Counted from the stretch's first letter, positions 1 through 6,809 are shown. The stretch is DNA of 7,673 bases from Ignavibacteria bacterium (GCA_005877655.1 VBOC01000094.1:1-7673); one strand, 5' to 3'. A program made the numbers and translations. Notes: a model not told the origin generated them from the sequence alone.

Positions 1-157
1 CGGCCATCCGGTATCCCTTCAGGGGCTTGGACTTCCGGTACTTCTCCCGCAGCGCCATCAATACCGGCATTCTGGATTCCGCCCAGGCGATAAGATTCCT
101 GCCTTCGGCGGCTGATTTCAAATCTGCGACTTTGTATTGACCTTCCTGATGATCCAT
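1..157 (-). CDS. ahcY: S-adenosylhomocysteine hydrolase (adenosylhomocysteinase), N-terminal part, runs off left edge
   Basis: The enzyme splits S-adenosylhomocysteine into adenosine and homocysteine in the cytoplasm, which relieves product inhibition of methyltransferases. Only the first 52 codons are visible. Starting at ATG 155-157 the protein begins [20 protein letters not shown]. It continues with [15 protein letters not shown] and then [10 protein letters not shown], which matches the conserved AhcY N-terminus (YKVADLSLA..GR, AE.EMPGLMA.RE.Y, .PLKGARIAG). The NAD-binding and catalytic regions lie outside the window. The ribosome-binding site in front of this ATG is poor, but the conserved residues begin just after it, so the start is credible. 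The gene lies 88 nt downstream of metK on the same strand, which fits an activated-methyl-cycle operon. The spacer holds only a short 5-bp hairpin (219-232), with no T-run and no recognisable SAH riboswitch core. The identification rests on family knowledge of a short but distinctive segment. Confidence 0.9.
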   Translation of the reverse strand, partial: MDHQEGQYKVADLKSAAEGRNLIAWAESRMPVLMALREKYRKSKPLKGYRMA

Positions 158-245
158 GCGATTCTGTCTGGTGTTTGGTTGATGAATGGTTGGTTATCCG
201 CCCCTCGTTTATCGGAAGCGCGACCGCTCGCGGGCGTCCGGGTGC

Positions 246-1391
246 TTAATGCGCCGCCTTCTGAAATGTTTTCACAAGGTCGAGCTGCTCCCACGGAAAA
301 TGCCTGTCGGACCTCCCGAAATGTCCATACGCCGCGGTCCTGCGGTAGATGGGACGCCGCAGATTCAGCCGCTTGATGATCCCGGCGGGCGAGAGATCGA
401 CCTCCTTGAGAATGATCTTCGCGAGGCGGCCGTCGGGGAGCTTCCCGGTTCCGTAGGTATTCACGTTGAGCGACACCGGCTCGGCTACGCCGATCGCGTA
501 TGCGACCTGGATCATGCACTCGTCCGCCAGCCCGGCGGCGACGACGTTTTTCGCGATGTGCCTCACCGCATAGGCGGCGCTGCGATCGACCTTCGACGGA
601 TCTTTTCCGGAGAACGATCCCCCGCCGTGAGGAGCCCGGCCGCCGTAGGTGTCCACGATGATCTTTCTCCCGGTCAGGCCGCTGTCGCCGTGGGGTCCGC
701 CGATCTCAAACCGGCCGGTCGGGTTGACATGGAAGATCGTGTTCTTGTCCATGAGCTCTTTCGGGAGGACCTTCTTCACGACATGCTCGATGATGTCCTG
801 CTTGATCTTCTTCTGCGACACATCAAAATCGTGCTGAGCGGAGACGACGACCGTATGAATCCGGCGAGGCGTCCTTCCTTCGTACTCGACCGTCACCTGC
901 GACTTCGCGTCGGGCCTGAGATACGTCATGAGTCCGTTCCGCCGCGACTTCCTGATCTCCGCAAGGCGTTTCACGATCTTGTGGGCATACATAATCGGCA
1001 TGGGCATATACTCGGCCGTTTCGTTGCAGGCATAGCCGAACATCATCCCCTGATCGCCCGCCCCTCCCTTGTTCACGCCGAGCGCGATATCGGGCGATTG
1101 CTGGTGAATGGTCGAGATCACCGAACAGGAATCCGCGTCGAACTTATATTCGGCCCTCGTGTAACCGATGTCGCGGATGACGCTTCGGGCCAGCTCCTGG
1201 AATTCCACGTACGCCCGGGTTGTAATTTCTCCCCCGATCAGGACCAGTCCGGTCGTGCAAAAGGCCTCGCACGCAACTCGCGACATCGGATCTTTTGCAA
1301 GCAGGGCATCCAGCACGGCATCGGAGATCTGATCGCAAATTTTGTCGGGATGCCCTTCGGACACGGATTCGGAAGTAAACAGGTGGGACAT
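246..1391 (-). CDS. metK: S-adenosylmethionine synthetase (methionine adenosyltransferase)
   Basis: This cytoplasmic enzyme makes S-adenosylmethionine from ATP and methionine and releases phosphate and pyrophosphate. The 381-residue product has the usual family length (E. coli MetK is about 384). Its landmarks are the N-terminal [17 protein letters not shown] with the catalytic GHPDK at residues 13-17, the GAGDQG motif at 110-115, [19 protein letters not shown] around 225-243, and the glycine-rich [16 protein letters not shown] at 256-271. The C-terminus ends in the expected [14 protein letters not shown] region. An upstream in-frame start (1523) would add 44 residues that overlap the preceding gene and resemble nothing. 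ATG 1389-1391 is chosen because [10 protein letters not shown] is the conserved start and AGAGG (1399-1403) sits 7 nt upstream. The nucleotidyltransferase stop is only 16 nt away, so the two are very likely co-transcribed, with ahcY following. No SAM riboswitch fits in that spacer. Confidence 0.97.
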   Translation of the reverse strand: MSHLFTSESVSEGHPDKICDQISDAVLDALLAKDPMSRVACEAFCTTGLVLIGGEITTRAYVEFQELARSVIRDIGYTRAEYKFDADSCSVISTIHQQSPDIALGVNKGGAGDQGMMFGYACNETAEYMPMPIMYAHKIVKRLAEIRKSRRNGLMTYLRPDAKSQVTVEYEGRTPRRIHTVVVSAQHDFDVSQKKIKQDIIEHVVKKVLPKELMDKNTIFHVNPTGRFEIGGPHGDSGLTGRKIIVDTYGGRAPHGGGSFSGKDPSKVDRSAAYAVRHIAKNVVAAGLADECMIQVAYAIGVAEPVSLNVNTYGTGKLPDGRLAKIILKEVDLSPAGIIKRLNLRRPIYRRTAAYGHFGRSDRHFPWEQLDLVKTFQKAAH

Positions 1392-1407
1392 GGGATTGCC
1401 TCTAAAA

Positions 1408-2382
1408 TTAATGGAAATCGATTTCGGAGGAGTCGCCGATATTAATGCGGTGGAACGATCCCCGTACGACCGCGTTGATGCCGACGATGGAACTTTCAAG
1501 CAGGGCCTTATCCACGAGCGCATCCTCGCCGACGATACAGTTCCGCACGATCGAATCGGTGACTACCGCCCCGTCTGAAACGGTCGTGTAAGGCCCGATG
1601 ACGGATTGCCGGATATCGGCCTTCTGCGATATGTAGGCGGGCGGGACAACCACCACGCCGTCGATCGCCCTCGTCGAGGTCTGCTTTTCCAAAAGGTATC
1701 GATTGGTCAGGAGAAGGGTCTCGGGCCGTCCGCAATCGAACCAGCCGTCGACCTGGAATGTCTTTATTTTCTCGCCGTGCTGGATCATCAATTGAAGCGC
1801 ATCGGTCAGTTGATATTCGCCCTTCGTCTTCTTGTCCTTCGCCAACAGCTCCTCGATGCATGTTCGGAGAAGCTCGGGCCTCTGGATCCAGTAGAGCCCG
1901 ACAATCGCGTAATTGCTGGTCGGATGTTCGGGCTTCTCGACGAGCCGTTTGACATAGCCGTCCATCATCTCCGCGATCCCGAAGCGGCGGGGATCCTCGA
2001 CCTGCTTGACTCCGATCACGGTTTGATTCCCGCGGATGACCGGTTTCAGGTCGACGTCGAATATCGTATCTCCCAGGATAATCAGAAACGGTTCCTTTGT
2101 GAACATGTCCTTCGCGAGGTACACGGCGTGGGCCAATCCCCTTCGCTCGTCCTGTTCGACGAAATCCACCTTGATCGAGTACTGCGAACGGACATAGTCG
2201 CGGATCTTCTCGCCGAGATAGCCGACGATGATCGTGGCTTCATCGAAACCCGCCGCGATCATCTGATCGAGGATATGGCCGATGATCGGCTTCCCCGCCA
2301 CGTTCAGCATCACTTTGGGGATGGTATAGGTATGCGGCCGAAGGCGGCTGCCGAAACCCGCGACGGGAATGATTGCTCTCAT
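1408..2382 (-). CDS. Sugar-1-phosphate nucleotidyltransferase (RmlA/GalU-like) with left-handed beta-helix C-terminus
   Basis: The protein is a 324-residue nucleotidyltransferase that should join a nucleoside triphosphate to a sugar-1-phosphate to give an NDP-sugar for cell-envelope or glycan synthesis. The Rossmann-like catalytic domain opens with [16 protein letters not shown], which carries the GxGxRLxP nucleotide loop, followed by PK at 22-23. The metal-binding LGD lies at 103-105, EKP at 149-151, and GWFDCGRPE at 213-221. From about residue 243 to 318, repeats rich in I/V ([28 protein letters not shown]) look like hexapeptide turns of a left-handed beta-helix. This two-domain layout is seen in long RmlA-type glucose-1-phosphate thymidylyltransferases and in related UTP-using enzymes, so nucleotide and sugar are not decided here. 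ATG 2380-2382 is the only sensible start, although its Shine-Dalgarno sequence is weak. It lies 52 nt after tRNA-Glu with no visible terminator between, and 16 nt before metK, so read-through from the tRNA transcription unit is possible. Confidence 0.9.
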   Translation of the reverse strand: MRAIIPVAGFGSRLRPHTYTIPKVMLNVAGKPIIGHILDQMIAAGFDEATIIVGYLGEKIRDYVRSQYSIKVDFVEQDERRGLAHAVYLAKDMFTKEPFLIILGDTIFDVDLKPVIRGNQTVIGVKQVEDPRRFGIAEMMDGYVKRLVEKPEHPTSNYAIVGLYWIQRPELLRTCIEELLAKDKKTKGEYQLTDALQLMIQHGEKIKTFQVDGWFDCGRPETLLLTNRYLLEKQTSTRAIDGVVVVPPAYISQKADIRQSVIGPYTTVSDGAVVTDSIVRNCIVGEDALVDKALLESSIVGINAVVRGSFHRINIGDSSEIDFH

Positions 2383-2434
2383 GCGTGTCCCGGTGAACTA
2401 TCTCTGATGTTGTCGACCATAATGGGAATCGTCG

Positions 2435-2507
2435 TGCCCCCAACCGGATTCGAACCGGTGTTCCAAGCTTGAAAAGCTCGTGTCCTAGGCCTCTAGACGA
2501 TGGGGGC
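2435..2507 (-). tRNA. tRNA-Glu (anticodon TTC)
   Basis: The minus strand folds into a complete 73-nt cloverleaf. The acceptor stem is GCCCCCA/TGGGGGC. The D-arm GTCTAGAGGCCTAGGAC closely matches bacterial tRNA-Glu. The anticodon stem is CGAGC/GCTTG, with one G-T pair and the loop TTTTCAA, which gives anticodon TTC. The T-arm is ACCGG-TTCGAAT-CCGGT. The discriminator base is A and the genomic bases after it are CGA, so CCA must be added after transcription. It lies about 100 nt downstream of tRNA-His in the same orientation. Confidence 0.97.
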
Positions 2508-2526
2508 AAGCCCTAACGCAGATACT

Positions 2527-2594
2527 CGGGGCACAGTTAATGTCCCCGGTGCCCCGGCGTCGTTGAACGCTGATTGCGGAGCGGAAATTCCGCT
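2527..2594. repeat. Two inverted repeats between the tRNA genes
   Basis: The 96-nt spacer between the two tRNA genes contains CGGGGCAC (2527-2534) paired with GTGCCCCG (2549-2556), an 8-bp perfect stem with a 14-nt loop. It also holds a near-perfect 15-nt palindrome, AGCGGAAATTCCGCT, at 2580-2594. On the minus-strand transcript they follow tRNA-His and precede tRNA-Glu. Neither is followed by a run of T, so they are more likely processing or structural elements than intrinsic terminators. The function is inferred, not shown. Confidence 0.5.
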
Positions 2595-2603
2595 ATCGTT
2601 CCG

Positions 2604-2679
2604 GGTGTCCAGTGGGACTTGAACCCACGACCTCCAGGGCCACAACCTGGCGTTCTAACCAAACTGAACTATGGACACC
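2604..2679 (-). tRNA. tRNA-His (anticodon GTG), with G-1
   Basis: The minus strand gives a full cloverleaf. The acceptor stem is GTGTCCA/TGGACAC. An extra G at the 5' end (position 2679) sits opposite discriminator C (2604), the G-1:C73 pair that is the hallmark of tRNA-His. The D-arm is GTTC...GAAC. The anticodon stem CCAGG/CCTGG has the loop TTGTGGC, giving anticodon GTG. The T-arm is GTGGG-TTCAAGT-CCCAC. The bases after the discriminator are CGG, so CCA is not encoded. It is the first recognisable gene of the minus-strand series that continues with tRNA-Glu. Confidence 0.97.
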
Positions 2680-3095
2680 ATCGCGTGCTGTCGTTGAATA
2701 GCCCCCACGTCTCGAAGAGTGCAAAAACGGAGCCTCTGGCGAGATGAATGTCCAGAAGATACCGAGATCAAAATGGGTTTCTCAACCATTCGCGAAAAGT
2801 TTTTGTCGCCATCGGGACTTATCTCCCACGACTATGAGCAGCAGGCATCGAAGCTGAGCCGGCCCGGTCCACGAGATTCAGCATCTACTTTCCCTAGGCG
2901 GCCGAAGCTGCCGATTGCCCCCGAAAGGCTGATTCCGGACTCGCGGAGTACCGACTACCTTGCCGCACTTCGCTCCGCTGACCCTTGCCACCTCCGAGCC
3001 CCCTCCTACCCCCGTTTGCCTACAGATTCCTACCGCCCGTCAACTAGGTATATGACCGTAGTTCCGCCCGGCACAAAAATACGTAAAATACCCGA
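2680..3095. other. 416-nt intergenic region with no supported gene
   Basis: This stretch lies between the divergent tRNA-His unit and the response-regulator promoter. A plus-strand GTG-started frame of 126 codons (2719-3099) crosses it. Its product is rich in Pro, Arg and Ser, has no recognisable domain, lacks a Shine-Dalgarno site, and runs into the promoter of the next gene, so I do not call it. Between about 2950 and 3050 the plus strand is strongly C-rich, so the minus strand has several G-runs (two of five G, with shorter runs nearby). A long open frame on the minus strand here gives only a Gly/Arg/Val-rich product that I do not recognise. Composition bias probably explains both open frames. 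A decayed gene or an unrecognised RNA remains possible. Confidence 0.5.
2695..2724 (-). promoter_or_regulatory. Possible promoter for the tRNA-His/tRNA-Glu unit
   Basis: On the minus strand TTGCAC (2719-2724) and TATTCA (2695-2700) are separated by 18 nt and lie 15 nt or more before the 5' end of tRNA-His, which is the right place for a tRNA promoter. Each box matches the sigma-70 consensus at only about three of six positions, so this is a placement guess. Confidence 0.25.
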
Positions 3096-3124
3096 TTGAC
3101 GCGGCGGCTTAAAATGATTACAAT
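3096..3124 (+). promoter_or_regulatory. Strong sigma-70-type promoter for the response regulator-sigma pair
   Basis: TTGACG (3096-3101, five of six consensus bases) and TACAAT (3119-3124, five of six) are separated by exactly 17 nt. Transcription should begin near 3131, leaving a leader of about 45 nt before the response-regulator ATG at 3176. This is the best promoter in the window and suggests house-keeping-sigma transcription of the pair. No obvious operator repeat overlaps it. Confidence 0.75.
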
Positions 3125-3175
3125 AAGGGTGTTACCATTGGGAAGGTCGGCATATGGCGAAAAGGGGCGACAGTC

Positions 3176-3643
3176 ATGGATAATTCGATAGCACAGGAAC
3201 CTCATTCGGAAATTCTCCCGGGGGGAGAGATCTACCCCCATGCGGCAAACCCCCTCTCCGTGCTTATCGCGGACGACAGCGAGGTGTTCCGGGCCGATCT
3301 CAAATCCTATCTCGAGGGAGTACCCGGCATCGAGGTCATCGGTGAGGCGGGCAACGGTATGCGTGCGATCTATCTGGCTCAATCTCTGAAACCGGATCTC
3401 GTCCTCCTCGACATCGCCATGCCGGGCGTCGCAGGCCCCGAAGCGGCAAAGGTCATCCGGAGAATATGTCCCGGTGCGGGGATCGTCTTTATTACGATGC
3501 ACGAAGAAAAAGTGTACTCAGACATGGCGGCCCAGCTGGATGTGGACGGCTGCCTGGCCAAACGAACGCTTAAGCAGCATCTTCCCGGAGTTCTTGAGAA
3601 ATTTAAGCGACTGAAGGGCGGCTCCGCTCCGGCACATGCGTAA
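3176..3643 (+). CDS. Receiver-only response regulator (NarL-type REC domain, no output domain)
   Basis: The 155-residue cytoplasmic protein consists of about 27 poorly conserved N-terminal residues and one receiver domain. The phospho-acceptor site is complete: acidic pair D33-D34 (VLIADDSEVF), phosphorylatable D79 (LVLLDIAMPG), T107 (VFITMHEE) and K129 (GCLAKR). The wording (IADDSEVFR, VIGEAGNG, DLVLLDIAMPG, ITMHEEKVYSDMA) is that of NarL/FixJ regulators. Those usually carry a LuxR-type helix-turn-helix after the receiver, but here the protein stops about 25 residues after the Lys. Its output must therefore go through a partner protein. The ECF-type sigma gene 34 nt downstream is the obvious candidate, though this is inference. 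AAAGGGG (3161-3167) lies 8 nt before the ATG. No histidine kinase is visible in the window. Confidence 0.92.
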   Translation: MDNSIAQEPHSEILPGGEIYPHAANPLSVLIADDSEVFRADLKSYLEGVPGIEVIGEAGNGMRAIYLAQSLKPDLVLLDIAMPGVAGPEAAKVIRRICPGAGIVFITMHEEKVYSDMAAQLDVDGCLAKRTLKQHLPGVLEKFKRLKGGSAPAHA

Positions 3644-3677
3644 ACTGCAGCGTATTATATCAATCAACTGAGAAACG

Positions 3678-4235
3678 ATGGCAATCTCTCAGATGGGCTC
3701 ACTCTATAATTACGCCTACTGGATGACGGAAAGCGCGGAGGATTCGAGCGAGCTCGTCAGTCATGCCTACGGAGAAGCGAACCTCTCGCGGCGCGGAGAT
3801 TTGGAGGAGGAAGATGTCCGTTTTCTGTTATTTCAGACCCTGAGACGCCTGATCATTCAACACCGTGAGCGGGCAGGCGGGCAGAAGGGGCGGGAACAGG
3901 AGTCTGAATTCAAAGCCGCGTTCCCCGATCGGGAAGACAGGACAGGGGAATCGGAGGAAGTGGGTCAGGACTCGATCAGCTCCGCCCTCGAAGCGATCGT
4001 TCGTCATTCGATCAGATCGATGCCCGAGGAGTACGGGTCGGCAATTCTACTGCGTGATTTGGGAGACCTTCACTATGCGGAGATTGCCAGAATAATGAAA
4101 TGCTCCGCCCGCGAAGTCGCAGAGAGAATTCATCAGGGTCAAAAGATGCTTCGCGACGAGTTGGCCCGATACGTCAGGATGCTCGTCCAGGTGGCGCAGC
4201 ACATGCCTGTGCGAAGCGATTTCGCTTTCTCTTAG
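3678..4235 (+). CDS. ECF-type RNA polymerase sigma factor, divergent
   Basis: The 185-residue protein has the two-domain plan of an extracytoplasmic-function sigma factor, which would direct core RNA polymerase to a dedicated promoter set. Residues 6-65 resemble sigma region 2: LYNYAYWMTESAEDSSELVSH parallels the core-binding LY..AL.LTG...DAEDLVQ, then RFLLFQTLRRLIIQHRER parallels the AWLFRI..N..ID..R helix. The usual W of that helix is absent. A charged linker (about 66-98) follows. Residues 103-165 match region 4: SMPEEYGSAILLRDLGDLHY, then EIARIMKCSAREVAERIHQG, a helix-turn-helix, then QKMLRDEL. The region 4 match is clearly the stronger. A tail of about 20 residues is unassigned. It follows the receiver gene by 34 nt on the same strand and shares its promoter. 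No membrane anti-sigma gene follows; the next gene is convergent. ATG 3678 is the first Met, preceded by a weak GAG. Confidence 0.82.
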   Translation: MAISQMGSLYNYAYWMTESAEDSSELVSHAYGEANLSRRGDLEEEDVRFLLFQTLRRLIIQHRERAGGQKGREQESEFKAAFPDREDRTGESEEVGQDSISSALEAIVRHSIRSMPEEYGSAILLRDLGDLHYAEIARIMKCSAREVAERIHQGQKMLRDELARYVRMLVQVAQHMPVRSDFAFS

Positions 4236-4307
4236 GGTTCCTCTCCCATAAGGATGTCCCTCCCCGCTCCCATCACCGGGTCCTGACCTCGACCCGCGGC
4301 CGGCCCG

Positions 4308-6280
4308 TCACTTCCACTCGTTCGCATCCGGATTTTCGGTGATTCGCGGAAATGCCGATACCCGCAGGCGGGCACAGCCCATCGGGATGAGCGTGATCTC
4401 TTCGACGGGTTGATCCGATCGCACCGGGCTCGTCCGAACCTCTCCAATGAGTCCGTTCTCTTCCAGCTTCCAGCTGGATATCCGCTTCCCCCTTGCCCGC
4501 AAAAATAAAGGGGCGTTCTCCGGGGTGAACGGTTGCACGTACGCCCCGTTCGGCTGTTTCACGACCTTGAACGACGAGGAAGGCTTTTTGACGTCAACCA
4601 GGAGGCCATAGTTCCAGGGCGTCGCCGGGAACACCTCATAGGCAGGCCACGTGTCTGTGCCGCCAGACCTCTGCCACCGTTCGCCGATCTTGAGTGAATA
4701 GGTGAGGGGGCCGCGCTCTACCGAGACGGCATAGTTGTTTTTCTCCCAGATCTTGAGCGATATCGCCATCGGCAGTTCAAGGCGCACTGCGTCGTTATTC
4801 TTCCACGCGCCTTCGAGCACGATCCAGGTGTCAGGATCGGCGTGCAGGCCGGCGTCAGCCCCGTTTATGCTCACCCGGGCCCCGCTGCACCAGCCCGGGA
4901 CACGCAGGAGGAATGGAAACGATGCTGATTTTTGTGCAGAGATCTTAAACACGACTGCCTCCCCGAACGGGTACTCCGTGTTCTCGGTGATTTGGACCTC
5001 ATCTCCATCAGCGACCCTTGCGCTGACCCGCGACGGTGCATAGAGCACCGCGGCCAGCCCGTTATCGCGTGTGGCCATCCAGAGATGTTCGGCATAATAG
5101 GGCCATCCGCACGCGACGTTATGCTGGCAGCATCGGTAGTCCCAGGGGTTATAGGAAAGCATGTCACTGCCATTCTCCAAGAGCGGCGCCTTCGGAGTCT
5201 TATAAAGCTGCACCATATTCGGAGCGGTGAGGTAATGCAGCCCATTCAAATCCGGAGTCATCGAGGCGGGAAGCGAGTTGAAAGCAACTTCCTCGCATCG
5301 GTCTGCCCAGACCGGATTCCCGGTGATGGATGTAAGCATTTCGTCGCTGTGCATGAACTCGACCATCGAGCAGCTTTCTGCCGCCTGTCGCGGTCCCGCG
5401 TAGCCCGGTCGCGCATCCTCATCGGCGCCAAACATCCCGCCGGGTACCTGTCCGTACAAGCTCATGATCGTATTGTAGTTTCGCTCCGTGGCTCGAAGGT
5501 GACGAACATCCCCGCTTTCCTGATAGTATTCGGCCGGCTCGCGGAATCCCTGGCATAGATTCACGCCATGCCACGTCGGGAGGCCGCCCGTCCAGTCGGC
5601 GGTTCTCTCGTGATTGACGCGCGCCAGATCGAGCAGCCCTTTCTCACCCGTTTGATTGTACAGCCAGTAGATGTGGTCGAGGTTATCGCCCCCGCGGATT
5701 TTCTGCCAGCTCCCCGGAAGGATCTGTTCGAGCGGAATTGCGGCCAGCCAGCGGAAGTAATTCATCATCAAAGTTAAGACTCGTTTGTCATTCGTCGCTT
5801 CGTAGTGCGTCCGGAGGGCATAGAGCATTACCATGTTGGGCCAGATATCATGCTCATTCCGGTTCGCCCGGGGACCGAAGTATCCGCCGCTGTCCTGCGA
5901 CGAGATAACTCCTTCCACCCACCTGTTCGACTCTTCTATAATCCGCTTATCATTGAGCACGTGCCCGAGATCGATATACCCTTTGAGCCAGTACGGCAGC
6001 TCCTCCCATCCATTCTGCCCTTCGCCGTCATGACTGACCCAGGCGCTTCCCCTGATTTCACACCACTTGCTAAGCTCCGTCAGATGCCCGGTGAAACCCT
6101 GAAGAGAGGCGGGCGGTTTCCGACGTAGTACCTATTCTCTCCGGATGTTTTCGGTACCGCGAGGCTCCCGGCCTTTAGCTGGTTCTGGGCTGGTGAGAAT
6201 TGCAGTCCGCAGATCACTTGAATCGCGGTAACGAGGAACAGGGATAAAATTCTACACCGGCGCATATCCGTTTGCTGCAT
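4308..6280 (-). pseudogene. Secreted GH127-family beta-L-arabinofuranosidase, broken by an N-terminal deletion and frameshift
   Basis: GH127 (DUF1680) enzymes release beta-L-arabinofuranose using a Zn-bound cysteine nucleophile. The start is taken at ATG 6280, since AAAGGA (6287-6292) lies 6 nt upstream. The first frame encodes a signal peptide (RRCR, then a hydrophobic stretch) followed by ENRYYVGNRPPL, and ends at TGA 6080-6082. The catalytic domain is in another frame, open from 6131 to 4308, beginning LQGFTGHLTELSKW. It holds GWEELPYWLKGYIDLG, GSWQKIRGGDNLDHIYWLYN and PGGMFGADED. Numbering from the GTG at 5960, the Zn ligands are E195 and C197 (AAESC) and C277/C278 (RCCQHN). C277 is the expected nucleophile and E181 the likely acid/base. 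In intact relatives, as I recall them, about 25 residues (a LP.G.I.P.GWL block) separate NRPPL from the L/RQ..G.TGHL segment. Here they are missing, consistent with a deletion whose length leaves remainder 1 on division by 3, near 6104. The rest is full length and uninterrupted, so the break is recent or a sequencing/assembly artefact. Confidence 0.85.
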
Positions 6281-6306
6281 GAAGGTTCCTTTCAACGTGT
6301 CAAATG

Positions 6307-6322
6307 AATCGATAAATCGATA
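6307..6322. repeat. Tandem octamer AATCGATA x2 upstream of the GH127 gene
   Basis: Positions 6307-6314 and 6315-6322 are two perfect, adjacent copies of AATCGATA, each containing the palindrome ATCGAT. They lie 27 nt upstream of the GH127 start codon in the 82-nt gap after the ArsC-like gene, a position suitable for an operator. There is no direct evidence of protein binding, and a 16-bp AT-rich repeat can arise by chance. Confidence 0.45.
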
Positions 6323-6362
6323 GTTTCCCGGTTCAGAATAGAGGTAGGCGGAAACGGGGAGA

Positions 6363-6809
6363 TTATGTCTTTAGGCGGGCCAACTCACACAATTTCTCCA
6401 CTTGCGTCTTGATGGAATCCCGGATTTCTCTGACCTTCCCAAGTTTCTCCGTCTCCGTCCCTTCGAGCGCGGACGGGTCGGGGAATTCCCACCGGAGCCG
6501 GGTGGTAACGCCGGGGAACACGGGGCATTGTTCCGCGCTCGCGGCGTCGCGCACGGTGATGACGTAGGCAAAGAGTTTGTTCGCCTTCAGCGCATCCGCG
6601 ACGGAACGCGTTGTCTTTCGTGAAATATCGATGCCCACTTCACCCATGGCCCGCACGACCAGCGGATTAAGGACCCCCGGTTCCAGGCCGGCGCTCTCCG
6701 CTTCGAATTCATCGCCGCACAAATGGTTAAACCATGCCTCCGCCATCTGGCTGCGGGCGCTGTTGTGCACGCAGATAAACAAGACCTTTTTCTTTACTGC
6801 ACCGGTCAC
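6363..6809 (-). CDS. ArsC/low-molecular-weight phosphatase-like protein (arsenate reductase family, resolving Cys missing)
   Basis: The 148-residue cytoplasmic protein has the fold signature of thioredoxin-coupled arsenate reductases, which reduce arsenate to arsenite. The N-terminal P-loop is C-X5-R (C13 to R19, [16 protein letters not shown]) with the nucleophilic Cys. [21 protein letters not shown] matches the family core. WEFPDPS (107-113) carries the conserved Asp. The Cys relay normally uses two further cysteines flanking a CD(x)nCPVFPG segment. Here the second is present (C95 in EQCPVFPG), but the first is Arg (R87 in [12 protein letters not shown], codon CGC at 6549-6551, one base from TGC). 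The normal disulfide cascade should therefore not work, and the protein may be a single-Cys reductase, a phosphatase or inactive. GTG 6807-6809 is chosen because GGAAGG lies 4 nt upstream and the conserved sequence starts soon after. It overlaps the galM stop (GTGA), which indicates translational coupling. No arsR or arsenite exporter is visible. Confidence 0.85.
   Translation of the reverse strand: MTGAVKKKVLFICVHNSARSQMAEAWFNHLCGDEFEAESAGLEPGVLNPLVVRAMGEVGIDISRKTTRSVADALKANKLFAYVITVRDAASAEQCPVFPGVTTRLRWEFPDPSALEGTETEKLGKVREIRDSIKTQVEKLCELARLKT

Noticed and set aside
158..245. Possible SAH riboswitch upstream of ahcY
   Set aside because: Only a 5-bp hairpin (219-232) is visible; the conserved riboswitch core and pseudoknot partners are not recognisable.
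186..1445. Long plus-strand frame of 419 codons opposite metK
   Set aside because: It is a shadow of metK; the product is Arg/His/Asp-rich with no family resemblance, while the opposite strand encodes a complete conserved enzyme.
1392..1523. 44-residue N-terminal extension of MetK from an upstream ATG
   Set aside because: It overlaps the nucleotidyltransferase gene and is not MetK-like, and the inner ATG has a good ribosome-binding site and the conserved start.
1606..2472. Long plus-strand frame of 288 codons opposite the nucleotidyltransferase
   Set aside because: It is a shadow frame that also runs into tRNA-Glu; it has no domain match.
2925..2960. GGCTGATTCCGGACTCG on the plus strand resembles the 5' end of tmRNA
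   Set aside because: A tmRNA of normal length would run into the response-regulator gene, and no matching tRNA-like 3' end or tag-peptide frame is present.
2955..2995. Minus strand GGGTCAGCGGAGCGAAG...GGCAAGG resembles the conserved tip of SRP 4.5S RNA
   Set aside because: The tetraloop and the AGCAGCC strand do not match, and the required closing pairs cannot form.
2719..3099. Plus-strand GTG-initiated frame of 126 codons
   Set aside because: No Shine-Dalgarno, no recognisable domain, Pro/Arg/Ser-rich composition, and its end overlaps the -35 box of the response-regulator promoter.
4213..4232. AAGCG-ATTT-CGCTT hairpin followed by TCTCTT at the end of the sigma gene, as a terminator
   Set aside because: The stem is only five pairs, lies inside the coding sequence, and the T-tract is interrupted.
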